In this document: piece after piece, positions 17,288-26,933 of the stretch
Position numbering within the stretch: position 1 is the first letter of the stretch
How the letters are laid out: every line of letters begins with the position of its first letter
From: Arenibacter sp. F26102
Lineage (GTDB): Bacteria; Bacteroidota; Bacteroidia; Flavobacteriales; Flavobacteriaceae
Direction: 5' to 3'
Assembly (NCBI RefSeq): GCF_023015865.1
Contig: NZ_JALKBC010000016.1
Span: forward strand, 46,235 to 110,234
Length of the DNA: 64,000 nt
Translations under genes and position numbers: made by a program
The notes under the pieces: generated by a model
Databases searched by the model: none
The model's input: only the letters and a program-made list of their open reading frames with translations
What the model was told of the DNA's origin: nothing

Positions 17288-18295
17288 TTACAATGTTTTA
17301 AAGAAAAGCTTAGGGAATAACTCCTCAGGTTTCTTATTGCTAATCGCTATAAGAATTGAATTTTTCAAGAATCCAAAACCATATCCCACAAATTGGATGA
17401 CAACCGCAATCAAGGATAGAAAAGCGACCTTAATATTTTTGTTGACCATCAGGGAATGTACAAAAAGCAAACCAAAGTAAAAGGCATAAACAGCCATTGG
17501 CCATAAAATCCCCAATAGCATCAATACCGTTGCCCCAATCAGTCCCAAGCAGAACAAGGTAGGAAACCAATAGGTGATTTTTGCTGTTCCTGGGTGCCAA
17601 TAATTCAATATAGGCCTTACCATGCCAAATTTTTTGACCTGTATATAAAATTTGTTCCAATCTATCCTACGTTTATGGTAGACATAGGCATCTTCAATCA
17701 ATTTTGTTTCAAAACCGGCTTCCCAAATCCTAAAAGTAAGATCCGGGTCTTCGCCAGGATGAATATTCCCATACCCTTGTGTTTTCACAAAAGCCTCTTT
17801 TGATATCCCCATATTAAAACTCCTAGGCTGAAACTTTCCTATAGCCGCCCTATTACCCCTTATTCCACCAGTGGTAAACACGGAAGTCATGGCATAATTA
17901 ATAGCCTTTTGCACATTGGTAAAGGTATGGTGAGCTGCATCGGGTCCCCCATAACAATCCATATAATTATTGGTCAAAGATTTTTCCACAACCGATAAAT
18001 ATTGCGAAGGAATAATGCAATCGGAATCCAGCACAATAAAATAATTACCTTTGGCACGGTTCATTCCATAATTACGTGAATCCCCTGGCCCGGAGTTGTT
18101 CTTCTTTAAATAAGTGATCAACAATTTATCTTTAAACTTTTCAACAATACGCTCCGAACTTTCCGTAGAACCGTCCTCCACTATGACCACCTCAAAAGAT
18201 TTATCGTAATCCTGAATTGAAAGGCTTTCCAGCAATTCATAAATCTCATTGGGTCTGTTATAAACGGGTACTATAAAAGAAAAGAATAAATCCAT
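17288..18295 (-). CDS. Family 2 glycosyltransferase, membrane associated
   Basis: 335 residues from ATG 18295; the eleven codons upstream do not fit the family. The GT-A domain starts FSFIVPVYNRPNEI and includes VVIVEDGSTE, the DxD-like FIVLDSDCII, GGPDAAHHTF and the acceptor motif HPGEDPDLTFRIWEAG. The C-terminal third has three or four hydrophobic segments (from YWFPTLFCLGLIGATVLMLL), so the enzyme is probably bound to the inner membrane and acts on a lipid-linked or surface glycan. The acceptor is unknown. It is the first gene of a run with ybbR-like and coaE. Confidence 0.88.
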   Translation of the reverse strand: MDLFFSFIVPVYNRPNEIYELLESLSIQDYDKSFEVVIVEDGSTESSERIVEKFKDKLLITYLKKNNSGPGDSRNYGMNRAKGNYFIVLDSDCIIPSQYLSVVEKSLTNNYMDCYGGPDAAHHTFTNVQKAINYAMTSVFTTGGIRGNRAAIGKFQPRSFNMGISKEAFVKTQGYGNIHPGEDPDLTFRIWEAGFETKLIEDAYVYHKRRIDWNKFYIQVKKFGMVRPILNYWHPGTAKITYWFPTLFCLGLIGATVLMLLGILWPMAVYAFYFGLLFVHSLMVNKNIKVAFLSLIAVVIQFVGYGFGFLKNSILIAISNKKPEELFPKLFFKTL

Positions 18296-18454
18296 TATCG
18301 TTTGTTGTAAAATAAGGAGGTAGAACAATAGTATTGGTTTGCTTACTTCATAGCAGCAATAATTCCATTTAAATTAAAACTGCGAAAACCCATTAGCCAA
18401 AACAAACATTAAAGTGTACTACCCCTTAAAAGGCAGCTTTTGAATAATAAGGCA

Positions 18455-19267
18455 TTATTCCGAAAACCGGTCTATTATCTCCTGGCTTACCCCGGTATTG
18501 GAAAAACCACCATCATGAAACAAATTTTGCATGGTAACCTTTCTTGTAAAATCCGAAAACAGGGTAACGGTATAATCCGCACAATCCTGAGCGGTTGCAT
18601 TTCCCAAAGGCGACATCTTATCTGCATAGGAAATAAAGTTATCAAAACCTTTAACTCCCTGTCCCGCGGTGGTAGGTGTTGGGGATTGGGAAATGGTATT
18701 CACCCTCACCTTCTTCTCCTTACCAAAAAAGTATCCAAAACTACGGGCCACCGATTCCAAATAGGCTTTATTGTCTGCCATATCATTATAATCCGGAAAG
18801 GTGCGTTGTGCTGCCATATAGGTCAAAGCTACAATACTACCCCACTCGTTCATAGCATCTGCCTTGTAAAGACTTTGCATTACTTTGTGAAAAGAAAGCG
18901 CAGATACATCCCAGCCTTTCGTCGTAAAATCATATTTCTCATCCACATAGGCCCTGCCTTTACGTACGTTGACAGACATTCCTATGGCGTGCAATACAAA
19001 ATCTATTTTCCCACCAAGAATTTCCATAGATTTTGATACCAGATTATCCAAGTCCTCTTCGCTAGTGGCATCAGCTGGAACAATCTCCGAACCCGTCTTT
19101 TTGGCAAGCTCATCAATTTGCCCCATACGCATTGCTATAGGTGCATTGGTAAGAACAAAGGTACCGCCTTCGGCATGTATGGTTTCTGCAGTTTTCCATG
19201 CAATTGAATTAGCATCCAGTGCTCCAAAAATAATTCCCTTCTTTCCTTTTAATAAATTAAACGACAT
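18455..19267 (-). CDS. fabI: Enoyl-[acyl-carrier-protein] reductase (NADH) FabI
   Basis: FabI reduces trans-2-enoyl-ACP in the last step of each fatty-acid elongation cycle. 270 residues: modified Rossmann motif GIIFGALDANSIAWKTA, LHAIGMS, and the catalytic pair in YNDMADNK (Tyr and Lys separated by six residues, the FabI spacing), then NTISQSPTPTTAGQGVKGF in the substrate loop. Stand-alone gene with an upstream -7 element on the minus strand. Confidence 0.96.
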   Translation of the reverse strand: MSFNLLKGKKGIIFGALDANSIAWKTAETIHAEGGTFVLTNAPIAMRMGQIDELAKKTGSEIVPADATSEEDLDNLVSKSMEILGGKIDFVLHAIGMSVNVRKGRAYVDEKYDFTTKGWDVSALSFHKVMQSLYKADAMNEWGSIVALTYMAAQRTFPDYNDMADNKAYLESVARSFGYFFGKEKKVRVNTISQSPTPTTAGQGVKGFDNFISYADKMSPLGNATAQDCADYTVTLFSDFTRKVTMQNLFHDGGFSNTGVSQEIIDRFSE

Positions 19268-19297
19268 AGTCTAGTTTCTTTGTGAATTTTAGATCGT

Positions 19298-19305
19298 CAA
19301 AGATA
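19298..19305 (-). promoter_or_regulatory. -7 element TATCTTTG upstream of fabI
   Basis: On the minus strand, TATCTTTG fits TAnnTTTG about 30 nt before the fabI start. No -33 match at the usual spacing. The rest of the spacer 19306-19481 shows only a small ATACC/GGTAT hairpin near 19376-19391. Confidence 0.4.
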
Positions 19306-19481
19306 TTAAAAATTAGTGGGTAGACCGCAGAAAGAAGTTGGTAGAAAATATAGAAACCTTGTTATTGAAGCTTCATACCATAAGGGGTATAGCCACAAAG
19401 GTATTAATGTTCTTGCACATTAAAACACCTGTAAATTTCACTAAACGGAATTGGAGAATTCCCTGTTTAATAAAGTAAAGG

Positions 19482-21134
19482 TTAATCCAATAACTGCCTG
19501 GCATGGGCCAAAGCGGAATCGGATAGGGTTTTACCCCCAAGCATTTCTGCCAGCTCCACAATTCGTTCTTCCGCGTTAAGTTTTTTCATTTTAGTATTGG
19601 TCCCCATTAATTCCTCTTCCTTGTAGACCTTAAAATGATGCACCCCCTTGGCTGCAACCTGCGGTAAATGGGTAATTGAAAATATCTGCATGGTATTGCT
19701 CATAGCCTGCATAATGTCTCCCATCTTATTGGATATCTCTCCAGAAACACCAGTATCTATTTCATCGAACATCATTGTGGGCAGTTGTTCATATTTTGCC
19801 AAAATAGCCTTGATGGTCAACATAATCCTGGACAATTCACCACCCGAAGCCACTTTTTTCAGATCACCATAGGAAGAACCTTTGTTCGCAGAAAACAAAA
19901 AAATTAGATCGTCATTGCCTGTCGGTTTAAATTCCTTGGAAGGATTTATTTCTATTTTAAAGGTAGCACTGGCCATCCCTAGGTCGATCAAGGTATCTTC
20001 CAGTTGTTTTTTCAAATTGGGAATAACCGACTTTCTTTTCTTACTTAAACCGGAAGCTTTAGTACTCAAATCAACCTCTAAAGCCTTCAATTCCTTCCTT
20101 TTACGGTCAATATCCACGCCCACATTCTCAGTAGCACTTACCTTTTCATCCAGCTTATTCCTTATCTCCAGCAATTCCGTAATACTCTGTACCTTATGTT
20201 TCTTTTGAAGGTCATATAGCAATTGCAACTTGGTATTTACCTGCTCCAACATTTGTGGATCGGCCTCTACCTTTTCGTTAAGTAGGTTGAGTTCATTGGA
20301 GATATCATCCATCTCAATAAACACTGATTTAATGCGCTCATTTATATCGGAATACTGATGGCCAAAACCAGCCAGTTTATTTGAAACCTGTTTCAACTCC
20401 GCAAGAAGGTTCACTACCCCTATTTGCTCCTCGTTTAACAACTGTTGCCCACGTGACAATTGCTCCAAAATAATCTCAACATTGTTCAGCTGCTCATAGT
20501 GCTCCTCCAATTCTTCCAATATCCCCTCTTTTAAGGGTGCCGAAATTAATTCTTGCAACAAAAAGCTGTTATACTCGTGCTCCTTTGTAGCGCTTTTCTG
20601 AAAATCTTCTAGATTTTGTAATTCCCTTAATGTAGATTGATATAACAACAACTTGGACCCATACTCCTTTAGACCTTTTCCATTATCGGCCAAGGCATCT
20701 ATCACTTTCAGTTGAAAATCATTATCTGCAAGGCGTAAAGTTTGATGCTGCGAATGCACGTCTATCAGTTGATCCCCCAATTGGGAAAGGATGTCCAAGG
20801 TTACGGGAGAATCATTGATAAAGGCCCTAGATTTACCACTAGGTAAAATCTCCCTTCTTATTATGGTCTTTTTTTCATAATCCAGATCATTCTCATCGAA
20901 AAAAACTTCCAGACCATATTTTGAAATTTCAAATTCTGCCTCCACAATGCATTTATTATCCTTCTCCCTCAGGGAGGAAAGATCTGCCCTTTTACCCAGA
21001 ACCAGTGATAATCCACCCAATAAAATGGATTTACCGGCACCTGTTTCACCGGTTATTACTGTAAAACCATTGGTGAACTTAACGTTCAAATGGTCTATTA
21101 AAGCGTAATTTTTTATGGAGAGATTTGTCAGCAA
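19482..21134 (-). CDS. recN: DNA repair protein RecN
   Basis: SMC-like ATPase that acts on double-strand breaks. The 550-residue length is normal. The N-terminal half-site has GETGAGKSILLGGL (Walker A, about residues 28-41) and the C-terminal half has the ABC signature SGGELSRIMLTIKAIL and Walker B MMFDEIDTGVSGE; a long coiled coil lies between. Start codon is TTG at 21134: the codon two before it in frame is a stop (TAA ACA TTG), so no longer form exists. It follows the DUF4835 gene by about 120 nt on the same strand. Confidence 0.96.
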   Translation of the reverse strand: MLTNLSIKNYALIDHLNVKFTNGFTVITGETGAGKSILLGGLSLVLGKRADLSSLREKDNKCIVEAEFEISKYGLEVFFDENDLDYEKKTIIRREILPSGKSRAFINDSPVTLDILSQLGDQLIDVHSQHQTLRLADNDFQLKVIDALADNGKGLKEYGSKLLLYQSTLRELQNLEDFQKSATKEHEYNSFLLQELISAPLKEGILEELEEHYEQLNNVEIILEQLSRGQQLLNEEQIGVVNLLAELKQVSNKLAGFGHQYSDINERIKSVFIEMDDISNELNLLNEKVEADPQMLEQVNTKLQLLYDLQKKHKVQSITELLEIRNKLDEKVSATENVGVDIDRKRKELKALEVDLSTKASGLSKKRKSVIPNLKKQLEDTLIDLGMASATFKIEINPSKEFKPTGNDDLIFLFSANKGSSYGDLKKVASGGELSRIMLTIKAILAKYEQLPTMMFDEIDTGVSGEISNKMGDIMQAMSNTMQIFSITHLPQVAAKGVHHFKVYKEEELMGTNTKMKKLNAEERIVELAEMLGGKTLSDSALAHARQLLD

Positions 21135-21264
21135 TGTTTATGTTCTAATATTGCCGTAAAGATAATTTATATTGCCTTGGAAAAAAATGTGGGATAAAAA
21201 ATTTCTCAACACCAATTCCCTAATGACCAAGAGTAGACCAAAACATTGGCTTGAAGGAACCCTA

Positions 21265-22155
21265 TTAAAATTTTATTTCATTCCAAGTGGAAGAATAAAG
21301 AGGAGCTATTTTATTCAAGGTCTGCTTTAGTTGTACAATATCCACTTTAGGACCATCGGAAAATACATTTTGTATTTCTTCTGACTTTGCATCAAAGAAA
21401 GTTTGAATTAAAAAAGCATTGGGATGTCTGCCCACCATGGTTTCGAACAAACGCATGGTACCAGCAACAACCTGCTTCCCTGTACTATTATTATCTGCCA
21501 ACACATCCAATCCCTTTCTATGGTAATTATACATGGCTATTCTATATTCCCTGTAGGAGTTGGACATAAGGTTGTCTACCAACTCAAATCTACTTCTGTC
21601 CCCAGATGTTTGTGCCCATCCCGAAAAACCTGCACTTTGAGCCAAAGTAACCACCTGCTGCGCTTTTTTATAGAAGTCACTTCCGCCTTCTAAAGAAAAC
21701 GTATCGGCATCCAATCCCAAGATTATATAAGAGTAGAAAGCCAATACCCCTACTAGATTGGAATCTATATTGTTTTCATTGAAAACCAAAGGCTGAAACT
21801 CAATGTAATTAAAACTCAACTGATTGTCCTTATAATTAAATATTGGACTTATATAGGAAGTATTAAAAACCGGTCTTGAAGATTGGATCTGAATATTCCC
21901 TTTAAACCTGTTGGATTCATACTCGGTTATGGTAATAAACATTTGGGCATTTACCCTTTCATTTTCCTTATAAACTCTATTGGACCATCTATTCTTATTG
22001 ACGAAATCGTTCAAGGAACGCTCCAAGGTCTTGAAAATTTGCTGATTGGTCTGTCCTACCTGATCCGAATTTATGGTAACAGCACAATTTAATTCCTGGG
22101 CTTCGACGGATATGGAAGCTAGAGTACAAATTATGATTAAAAATAGATTACGCAT
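21265..22155 (-). CDS. DUF4835 family secreted protein (PorD-like)
   Basis: 296 residues from ATG 22155, with a signal peptide ending VEAQELNC. The sequence (AVTINSDQVGQTNQQIFKTLERSLNDFVN..., and NVDLD-like YSYIILGLDADTFSLEGG) fits the DUF4835 family, found next to coaBC and bamD across Bacteroidota and, from memory, named PorD in connection with type IX secretion. That link is from family knowledge, not from this sequence. The start overlaps the coaBC end by 8 nt; a further ATG lies seven codons upstream. Probably periplasmic or outer-membrane associated. Confidence 0.8.
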   Translation of the reverse strand: MRNLFLIIICTLASISVEAQELNCAVTINSDQVGQTNQQIFKTLERSLNDFVNKNRWSNRVYKENERVNAQMFITITEYESNRFKGNIQIQSSRPVFNTSYISPIFNYKDNQLSFNYIEFQPLVFNENNIDSNLVGVLAFYSYIILGLDADTFSLEGGSDFYKKAQQVVTLAQSAGFSGWAQTSGDRSRFELVDNLMSNSYREYRIAMYNYHRKGLDVLADNNSTGKQVVAGTMRLFETMVGRHPNAFLIQTFFDAKSEEIQNVFSDGPKVDIVQLKQTLNKIAPLYSSTWNEIKF

Positions 22156-23353
22156 GGATCCTGTTAGTGATTTCATTTAAAATATCCAAGGCTACCTCTG
22201 CCTTGGTTTTTAACTCAAACGTTTTTATATCCAAATTCTTATCTATGAACGATACTTTATTGGTGATCTTTCCAAAACCCGCACCTTTATCGTTCAGGGA
22301 ATTTAAAACAATGGCGTCCAAATTTTTCCTTTTTAATTTTCCTATGGCGTTTTCCACTTCATTCTCCGTTTCCAAGGCAAATCCCACCAAAAACTGATTC
22401 TTCTTCATTTCTCCCAAAGAAAATAGGATATCCTTGTTTTTAACCAAGCTAATACTAAACTCTTCAGAAGTTTTCTTAATTTTCTGTACTGCCACGGTTT
22501 TTGGTTTGTAATCCGCTACGGCTGCCGCACAAATAACCACATCCATATCTTTGTACAGAGAAGTGGTTTCCTTATACATTTCATCGGCAGAAGTTACTTT
22601 AACAAGTTGAATGCTCGAATGCTGAACGCTCAAATGCGAAGGGCCTGAAACCAAGTATACCATAGCCCCAAGTTTAGCGGCATTTCTTGCCAATTCGTAC
22701 CCCATTAATCCCGTGGAATGATTGCCTATAAACCTAACTGGATCAATGGCTTCATATGTGGGCCCGGCAGTAATCAATACCTTTTTACCTCTTAGCGGCA
22801 GTCCTTTGCCAAGGTGATCATTGAGAAAATCAACTATATCTTCGGGTTCGGCCATACGGCCTTCACCAATCAATCCACTGGCCAGCTCGCCGGAAGTTGC
22901 TGGAATCATAATATTTCCAAAGGATAATAGCTTTTTAAAAGTCGCTGTTGTGGACGGATGTTTAAACATATCCAAATCCATTGCTGGAGCAAAGTAAACA
23001 GGGCACTTCGCAGATAAATATGTTGCCATCAATAAATTATCGCAAGTACCATTGGCCATTTTGGACAAGGTATTGGCCGTTGCAGGAGCAATCAGGACAA
23101 TATCTGCCCATAGTCCCAATTCTACATGATTGTTCCAGGAAACACTGCCATCTTCCTCATTTACAAACGAAGAAAGCACCGCGTTTTTGGACAGGGTGGC
23201 CAAGGTTAAGGGGGTAACAAAAGAGCTGGCGCTATCCGTTAAAACAACTTTAACGTTAGCGCCAGCTTTTATAAGTAAACGGACCAAAAAGGTAGTTTTA
23301 TATGCAGCTATACCCCCAGTAATTCCTAAAAGTATATTCTTACCGCTCAACAT
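22148..23353 (-). CDS. coaBC: Bifunctional phosphopantothenoylcysteine decarboxylase / phosphopantothenate-cysteine ligase
   Basis: Two consecutive steps of CoA synthesis. 401 residues: N-terminal flavoprotein decarboxylase (GITGGIAAYKT, the conserved His in WNNHVELGLWAD, APATANTLSKMANGTCDNLL, and PAMDLDMF with the substrate-clamp region), then the C-terminal ligase from about residue 190 (KKVLITAGPTYEAIDPVRFIGNHSTG, AAAVADYKPK, FALETEN). Lies 3 nt after the omega-like gene in the bamD cluster. Confidence 0.96.
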   Translation of the reverse strand: MLSGKNILLGITGGIAAYKTTFLVRLLIKAGANVKVVLTDSASSFVTPLTLATLSKNAVLSSFVNEEDGSVSWNNHVELGLWADIVLIAPATANTLSKMANGTCDNLLMATYLSAKCPVYFAPAMDLDMFKHPSTTATFKKLLSFGNIMIPATSGELASGLIGEGRMAEPEDIVDFLNDHLGKGLPLRGKKVLITAGPTYEAIDPVRFIGNHSTGLMGYELARNAAKLGAMVYLVSGPSHLSVQHSSIQLVKVTSADEMYKETTSLYKDMDVVICAAAVADYKPKTVAVQKIKKTSEEFSISLVKNKDILFSLGEMKKNQFLVGFALETENEVENAIGKLKRKNLDAIVLNSLNDKGAGFGKITNKVSFIDKNLDIKTFELKTKAEVALDILNEITNRIHA

Positions 23354-23356
23354 CCT

Positions 23357-23689
23357 TTAAGCGTCTTTCTCTGTATTCCTGTGATAAATTTTATCATCTA
23401 ACCACTCCTTTACTGCCAATGCGTGTGGTTTAGGCAATTTTTCGTAGAATTTAGAAACCTCGATCTGTTCTTTGTTTTCAAAAACTTCCTCCAGACTATC
23501 ACTATAGGTTGCAAATTCCTCCAACTTCTCCAAAAGCTCTTTTTTAATTTCAGAATTTATCTGAACAGCTCTTTTGGCAGCTATGGATATAGCCTCATAG
23601 ATATTCCCAGTTTTGGCATCAAAATCATTTTTATTGATAGTTACCGTGGAAACAGGAGCTTTCGAGTTTTTTAAATCGTTCATATTCAT
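23357..23689 (-). CDS. RNA polymerase omega/Rpb6-like subunit of Bacteroidota type
   Basis: 110 residues, predicted to assist RNA polymerase assembly. The segment TGNIYEAISIAAKRAVQINSEIKKEL matches the conserved omega/Rpb6 core (the helix with the KRA motif); the rest is the Bacteroidota-specific C-terminal extension EVSKFYEKLPKPHALAVKEWL. ATG 23689 and 23683 are both possible. It sits 15 nt after bamD and 3 nt before coaBC, the common order in this phylum. Confidence 0.87.
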   Translation of the reverse strand: MNMNDLKNSKAPVSTVTINKNDFDAKTGNIYEAISIAAKRAVQINSEIKKELLEKLEEFATYSDSLEEVFENKEQIEVSKFYEKLPKPHALAVKEWLDDKIYHRNTEKDA

Positions 23690-23704
23690 ATCAAAAAGGT
23701 ATTT

Positions 23705-24514
23705 TTATTTGGAATAAACTTCTAATTCTTTTTCAACTTTTTCCAAAGTCTTGGTGGCATCCTTAAGATACTTGGACTCCGGAAAAGATTTTTTGAAAGC
23801 CTGATAAGCGGCCTTAGCATCGTTCAATCGTTCTTTTTTAAGGTAATCGAAACTATTCATCGCCAAATTTGTAGATGCATCAAATTTATAATAAAGAGCA
23901 TCTTCACGATAAACAGAACCTGGATTATCAGATATAAAATTATCAAAAGCGGTCACCGCTGGAGTTAAAAATGTATAATCAAATTCTCCTATGGTATTGA
24001 ACTGCTTAGCTATCTCATAGGATTTGCGCTCCTTCTTTGTCGTCAATTCCTTTGCCATTATATTGGCCTCTACCAGGAATTCCGATTCTGGATATGCATT
24101 GATGAAATTTTGCAATTTTATCAAGGCCTTATCGGTATCTGTTTGATCTAAAGAATATTTCGGCGATAATTTGTAGTAACTTTTTGCACCATAAAATCCT
24201 GCTTCTACGGCTTTATCACTTTTCGGGTATGACTTTAAAAACCTTTCAAACTGGTAGCCGGCCATGTTATAGTCCTTAGTTTGAAAATAAGAATCCGCAA
24301 GAAAGAACATAACTCGTTCCCCTTGTGGCTTACCTATATACTTTGGGGCAATCTGTTCCAATAAACGGTTTGCCCTTTTAAAATCACCTGCATCATAAAA
24401 CTTTTCAGCCAAATCATATTTGGCCTTAACATCTTCATTTTTAAGCACCTTTTGGTACTCACTACAAGAGCTAAGGAAGGCAACCAATAATAAAAAGGAA
24501 AATAAACGCTTCAT
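23705..24514 (-). CDS. bamD: Outer-membrane protein assembly factor BamD
   Basis: Lipoprotein subunit of the BAM complex that inserts beta-barrel proteins. From ATG 24514 the signal is MKRLFSFLLLVAFLSSCSEY with a lipobox Cys; four extra codons upstream are possible. About five TPR-like helical repeats follow (FYDAGDFKRANRLLEQIAPKYIGKP, DYNMAGYQFERFLKSYPKSDKAVEAGF, and so on), as expected for the 270-residue family. First gene of the bamD-omega-coaBC-DUF4835-recN run. Confidence 0.93.
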   Translation of the reverse strand: MKRLFSFLLLVAFLSSCSEYQKVLKNEDVKAKYDLAEKFYDAGDFKRANRLLEQIAPKYIGKPQGERVMFFLADSYFQTKDYNMAGYQFERFLKSYPKSDKAVEAGFYGAKSYYKLSPKYSLDQTDTDKALIKLQNFINAYPESEFLVEANIMAKELTTKKERKSYEIAKQFNTIGEFDYTFLTPAVTAFDNFISDNPGSVYREDALYYKFDASTNLAMNSFDYLKKERLNDAKAAYQAFKKSFPESKYLKDATKTLEKVEKELEVYSK

Positions 24515-24530
24515 TTTTAAAAACATTTTG

Positions 24531-24538
24531 CAAAATTA
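24531..24538 (-). promoter_or_regulatory. -7 element TAATTTTG upstream of bamD
   Basis: On the minus strand TAATTTTG fits TAnnTTTG and ends 16 nt before the chosen bamD start. This is consistent with bamD starting a new transcript after dapA. Confidence 0.38.
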
Positions 24539-24668
24539 AGGATTCTAAACGGATATAAAAAACATTTTTATATCGCTAAAATAGCCCGCAGCTTTACTAC
24601 TGACAACATTTTTGTGCAAGTTTTAACTTTGTGGGCATAAAATCCTAAAGCAAGTTGACTGTATTTTA

Positions 24669-25559
24669 CTACGCAGTCGTCTTGAGCAAGGTATTTAAAA
24701 AGCTCTTAATAGTTTTTTTAAGAGTTCCCGTAGCCTCTACCAATGGCAATCTAACAACCGCAGTACCTAAACCTACAGCCTCCAATAATGCCTTTATACC
24801 AGCAGGATTTCCCTCTTTAAAAATTAGATCCATACCATCCTGAAGGGCGTAATGCAAGTTAAAGGCTTCCTTAACCTTACCAGCCAATCCAAAACGTATC
24901 ATTTGGGAGAATTCTGATGGTACTCCCTGCCCCAAGACGGATATTACCCCTGAACCACCGGCCAAAACCGTGGAAAGAGCAGTAAAATCATCACCGGATA
25001 TCACCATAAAGTCTGCAGGCTTACCCTTAATGGTGCGCATTATCTGAACCATATCGCCGCAAGCCTCCTTAATGCCAATAATATTATTAAAATCGTTGGC
25101 CAACCTCAAAACGGTTTCAGGAAGCATGTTGCTCCCAGTTCTTCCCGGCACGTTGTACAATATTATTGGCTTGGACGACACCAAGGAAATAGCTTTGAAA
25201 TGTTGATAAATACCCTCTTGGGTCGGTCTGTTATAATAAGGCGAGACCGATAAAATTGCTACGAAATCGTTCAAATCGGTTTCTTGAAGCTCTTCCACTA
25301 CAGCTGCCGTGTTATTGCCCCCTACTCCCAATACCAATGGAAGCCTTCCATCATTGGCATCAACAATGGTATTTATTACAAGTTGCTTTTCTTTTTTTGT
25401 TAGTACAACAGACTCACCAGTGGTACCTAAAACCACCAAATAATCTATTCCACCATCCACACAATAATTTACGATTTTTGTCAATGCAATCGTATCTATA
25501 GAAAAATCCTCCTTAAAAGGAGTCACCAAAGCAACACCTGTGCCAACTAACTGTTCCAT
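24669..25559 (-). CDS. dapA: 4-hydroxy-tetrahydrodipicolinate synthase
   Basis: Condenses pyruvate with aspartate semialdehyde in lysine and diaminopimelate synthesis. 296 residues, (beta/alpha)8 barrel: [13 protein letters not shown] (substrate loop), the conserved Tyr in [12 protein letters not shown], and the Schiff-base Lys in GIKEACGDM (about residue 162). The start shares one base with the stop of the DUF6913 gene upstream. dapF, the later epimerase step, is at 49735-50517. Confidence 0.96.
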   Translation of the reverse strand: MEQLVGTGVALVTPFKEDFSIDTIALTKIVNYCVDGGIDYLVVLGTTGESVVLTKKEKQLVINTIVDANDGRLPLVLGVGGNNTAAVVEELQETDLNDFVAILSVSPYYNRPTQEGIYQHFKAISLVSSKPIILYNVPGRTGSNMLPETVLRLANDFNNIIGIKEACGDMVQIMRTIKGKPADFMVISGDDFTALSTVLAGGSGVISVLGQGVPSEFSQMIRFGLAGKVKEAFNLHYALQDGMDLIFKEGNPAGIKALLEAVGLGTAVVRLPLVEATGTLKKTIKSFLNTLLKTTA

Positions 25560-26095
25560 TACTTAATCTCATTTAAAACCCTTAAATATTTCCGCAATTC
25601 CTTTTTAAAGGTTTGGAAATCCTTAATTGGGGTATTCAATATCAAATCATTTAAATTTTTGTCCACATTACCAAAGCCCACCTTTAATCTTGCCCTGGTC
25701 TTTAAAGTCATTAATTGTAATAATAATTTTTCATCCGTATAATAATTTACCAATAAATCATATTCCCTGTTTAAAAACTCGAGGGCATAACTGTTTTCAA
25801 TATTTGCCTTCCATCCCAAATCCTTATCCGAAAAAACCGGCGTGGAATAGGGAGAATTTTTATCATAATATTTCTTGTACCCAATTATTTTTACCGAATT
25901 TGGCCTTAAAGAAAATTCATCCACAAATTCATAAAAGGCATTGGCATTTTCAAACTCATCCAAATCCACAATACAACCTATAGAACTTATACCTTTTTCT
26001 CGATGTACCACCTCCGAAGGGGTATTCAATCCCCGCTGTAAAAACTTTTTACCGGCCCTAAATTTAATTTTTTCCTTAAGCGCTTTTAAAAACAT
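25559..26095 (-). CDS. DUF6913 family protein
   Basis: 178 residues, no signal peptide, basic N-terminus ([20 protein letters not shown]). Recognisable blocks are [55 protein letters not shown] and [15 protein letters not shown]. These fit a family that commonly precedes dapA in Bacteroidota and has no assigned function. It overlaps dapA by one base, so the two are translated as a pair. Nothing in the sequence identifies an active site. Confidence 0.72.
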   Translation of the reverse strand: MFLKALKEKIKFRAGKKFLQRGLNTPSEVVHREKGISSIGCIVDLDEFENANAFYEFVDEFSLRPNSVKIIGYKKYYDKNSPYSTPVFSDKDLGWKANIENSYALEFLNREYDLLVNYYTDEKLLLQLMTLKTRARLKVGFGNVDKNLNDLILNTPIKDFQTFKKELRKYLRVLNEIK

Positions 26096-26166
26096 GTATT
26101 TTTACATTTTCAAGAATGTAAATGTAAATATTATCAACACAATATTTACACGAAGGTAAGAAGTAT

Positions 26167-26931
26167 ATGAGTTTAAAAAACAAACATTTTGTTATAATTG
26201 TAACATGTGTAATCTTCCTCGCGTGCAAGGAATCTGTCCCCAAACTAAGAAACATTGAGGGACAAAGGGTTCAAGTGAATTACTCCACAACTCCAAAAGA
26301 TTCCGTTGAAAACCTTATCGCCCCTTATCGCAACAGGATCAACCAGGTGTTGGACAGTGTTTTAGCCTTCGCACCAAAGGCAATATCAAAAACGGACGGC
26401 TCACTGAATACTACTGCCGGCAATTTAATGGCGGACATAGTAATGCAAGAAGTAAACCCCGTTTTTACCGCGAGAACAGGGAATAAAATAGATTTTGTAC
26501 TCCTTAATTTTGGAAGTATCCGGTCTATAATTTCTGCAGGAAATATTACGGAGCGTACTGCCTATGAGGTAATGCCCTTTGAAAATTCGGTGGTTATCAC
26601 CGAATTGGATGGAAAAACTATTAGGGCCATGGTATCTTTCCTAATAAAATCTACCGTTGCACATCCCATTTCAGGAATTCAAATAATTGTGGATAAAAAT
26701 AAAAGCTTGCAAGCGGTCAACATACAAGGTCAACCTTTTGATGAGAACAGGACCTATTTTGTTGCTACTTCTGACTATTTGGTGACTGGAGGGGATAAGA
26801 TGGATTTTTTTAAAGATTATATTTCACTGACCGATTCGGATTACCTGATCAGAAATACCATGGTAGATTATTTTAAGAAAATGGATACTATAACCGCATT
26901 TGAAGATGACCGATTTATAAAAATTGATTAA
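26167..26931 (+). CDS. 5'-nucleotidase C-terminal-domain lipoprotein (separate subunit)
   Basis: 254 residues. A lipoprotein signal (VIFLACKES) precedes a single 5'-nucleotidase C-terminal domain, which binds the substrate nucleoside in two-domain enzymes such as UshA: NTTAGNLMADIVMQE, FVLLNFGSIRS, YEVMPFENSVVITELDGKT, and YLVTGGDKMDFF. The catalytic metallophosphatase domain is encoded by the next gene, 2 nt downstream. The usual fused enzyme is thus split into two genes in the order C-terminal domain first. Confidence 0.9.
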   Translation: MSLKNKHFVIIVTCVIFLACKESVPKLRNIEGQRVQVNYSTTPKDSVENLIAPYRNRINQVLDSVLAFAPKAISKTDGSLNTTAGNLMADIVMQEVNPVFTARTGNKIDFVLLNFGSIRSIISAGNITERTAYEVMPFENSVVITELDGKTIRAMVSFLIKSTVAHPISGIQIIVDKNKSLQAVNIQGQPFDENRTYFVATSDYLVTGGDKMDFFKDYISLTDSDYLIRNTMVDYFKKMDTITAFEDDRFIKID

Positions 26932-26933
26932 TT

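Noticed and set aside
18440..19036. 198-codon plus-strand frame opposite fabI
   Set aside because: Fully antisense to a certain gene; no family features. A typical shadow frame.
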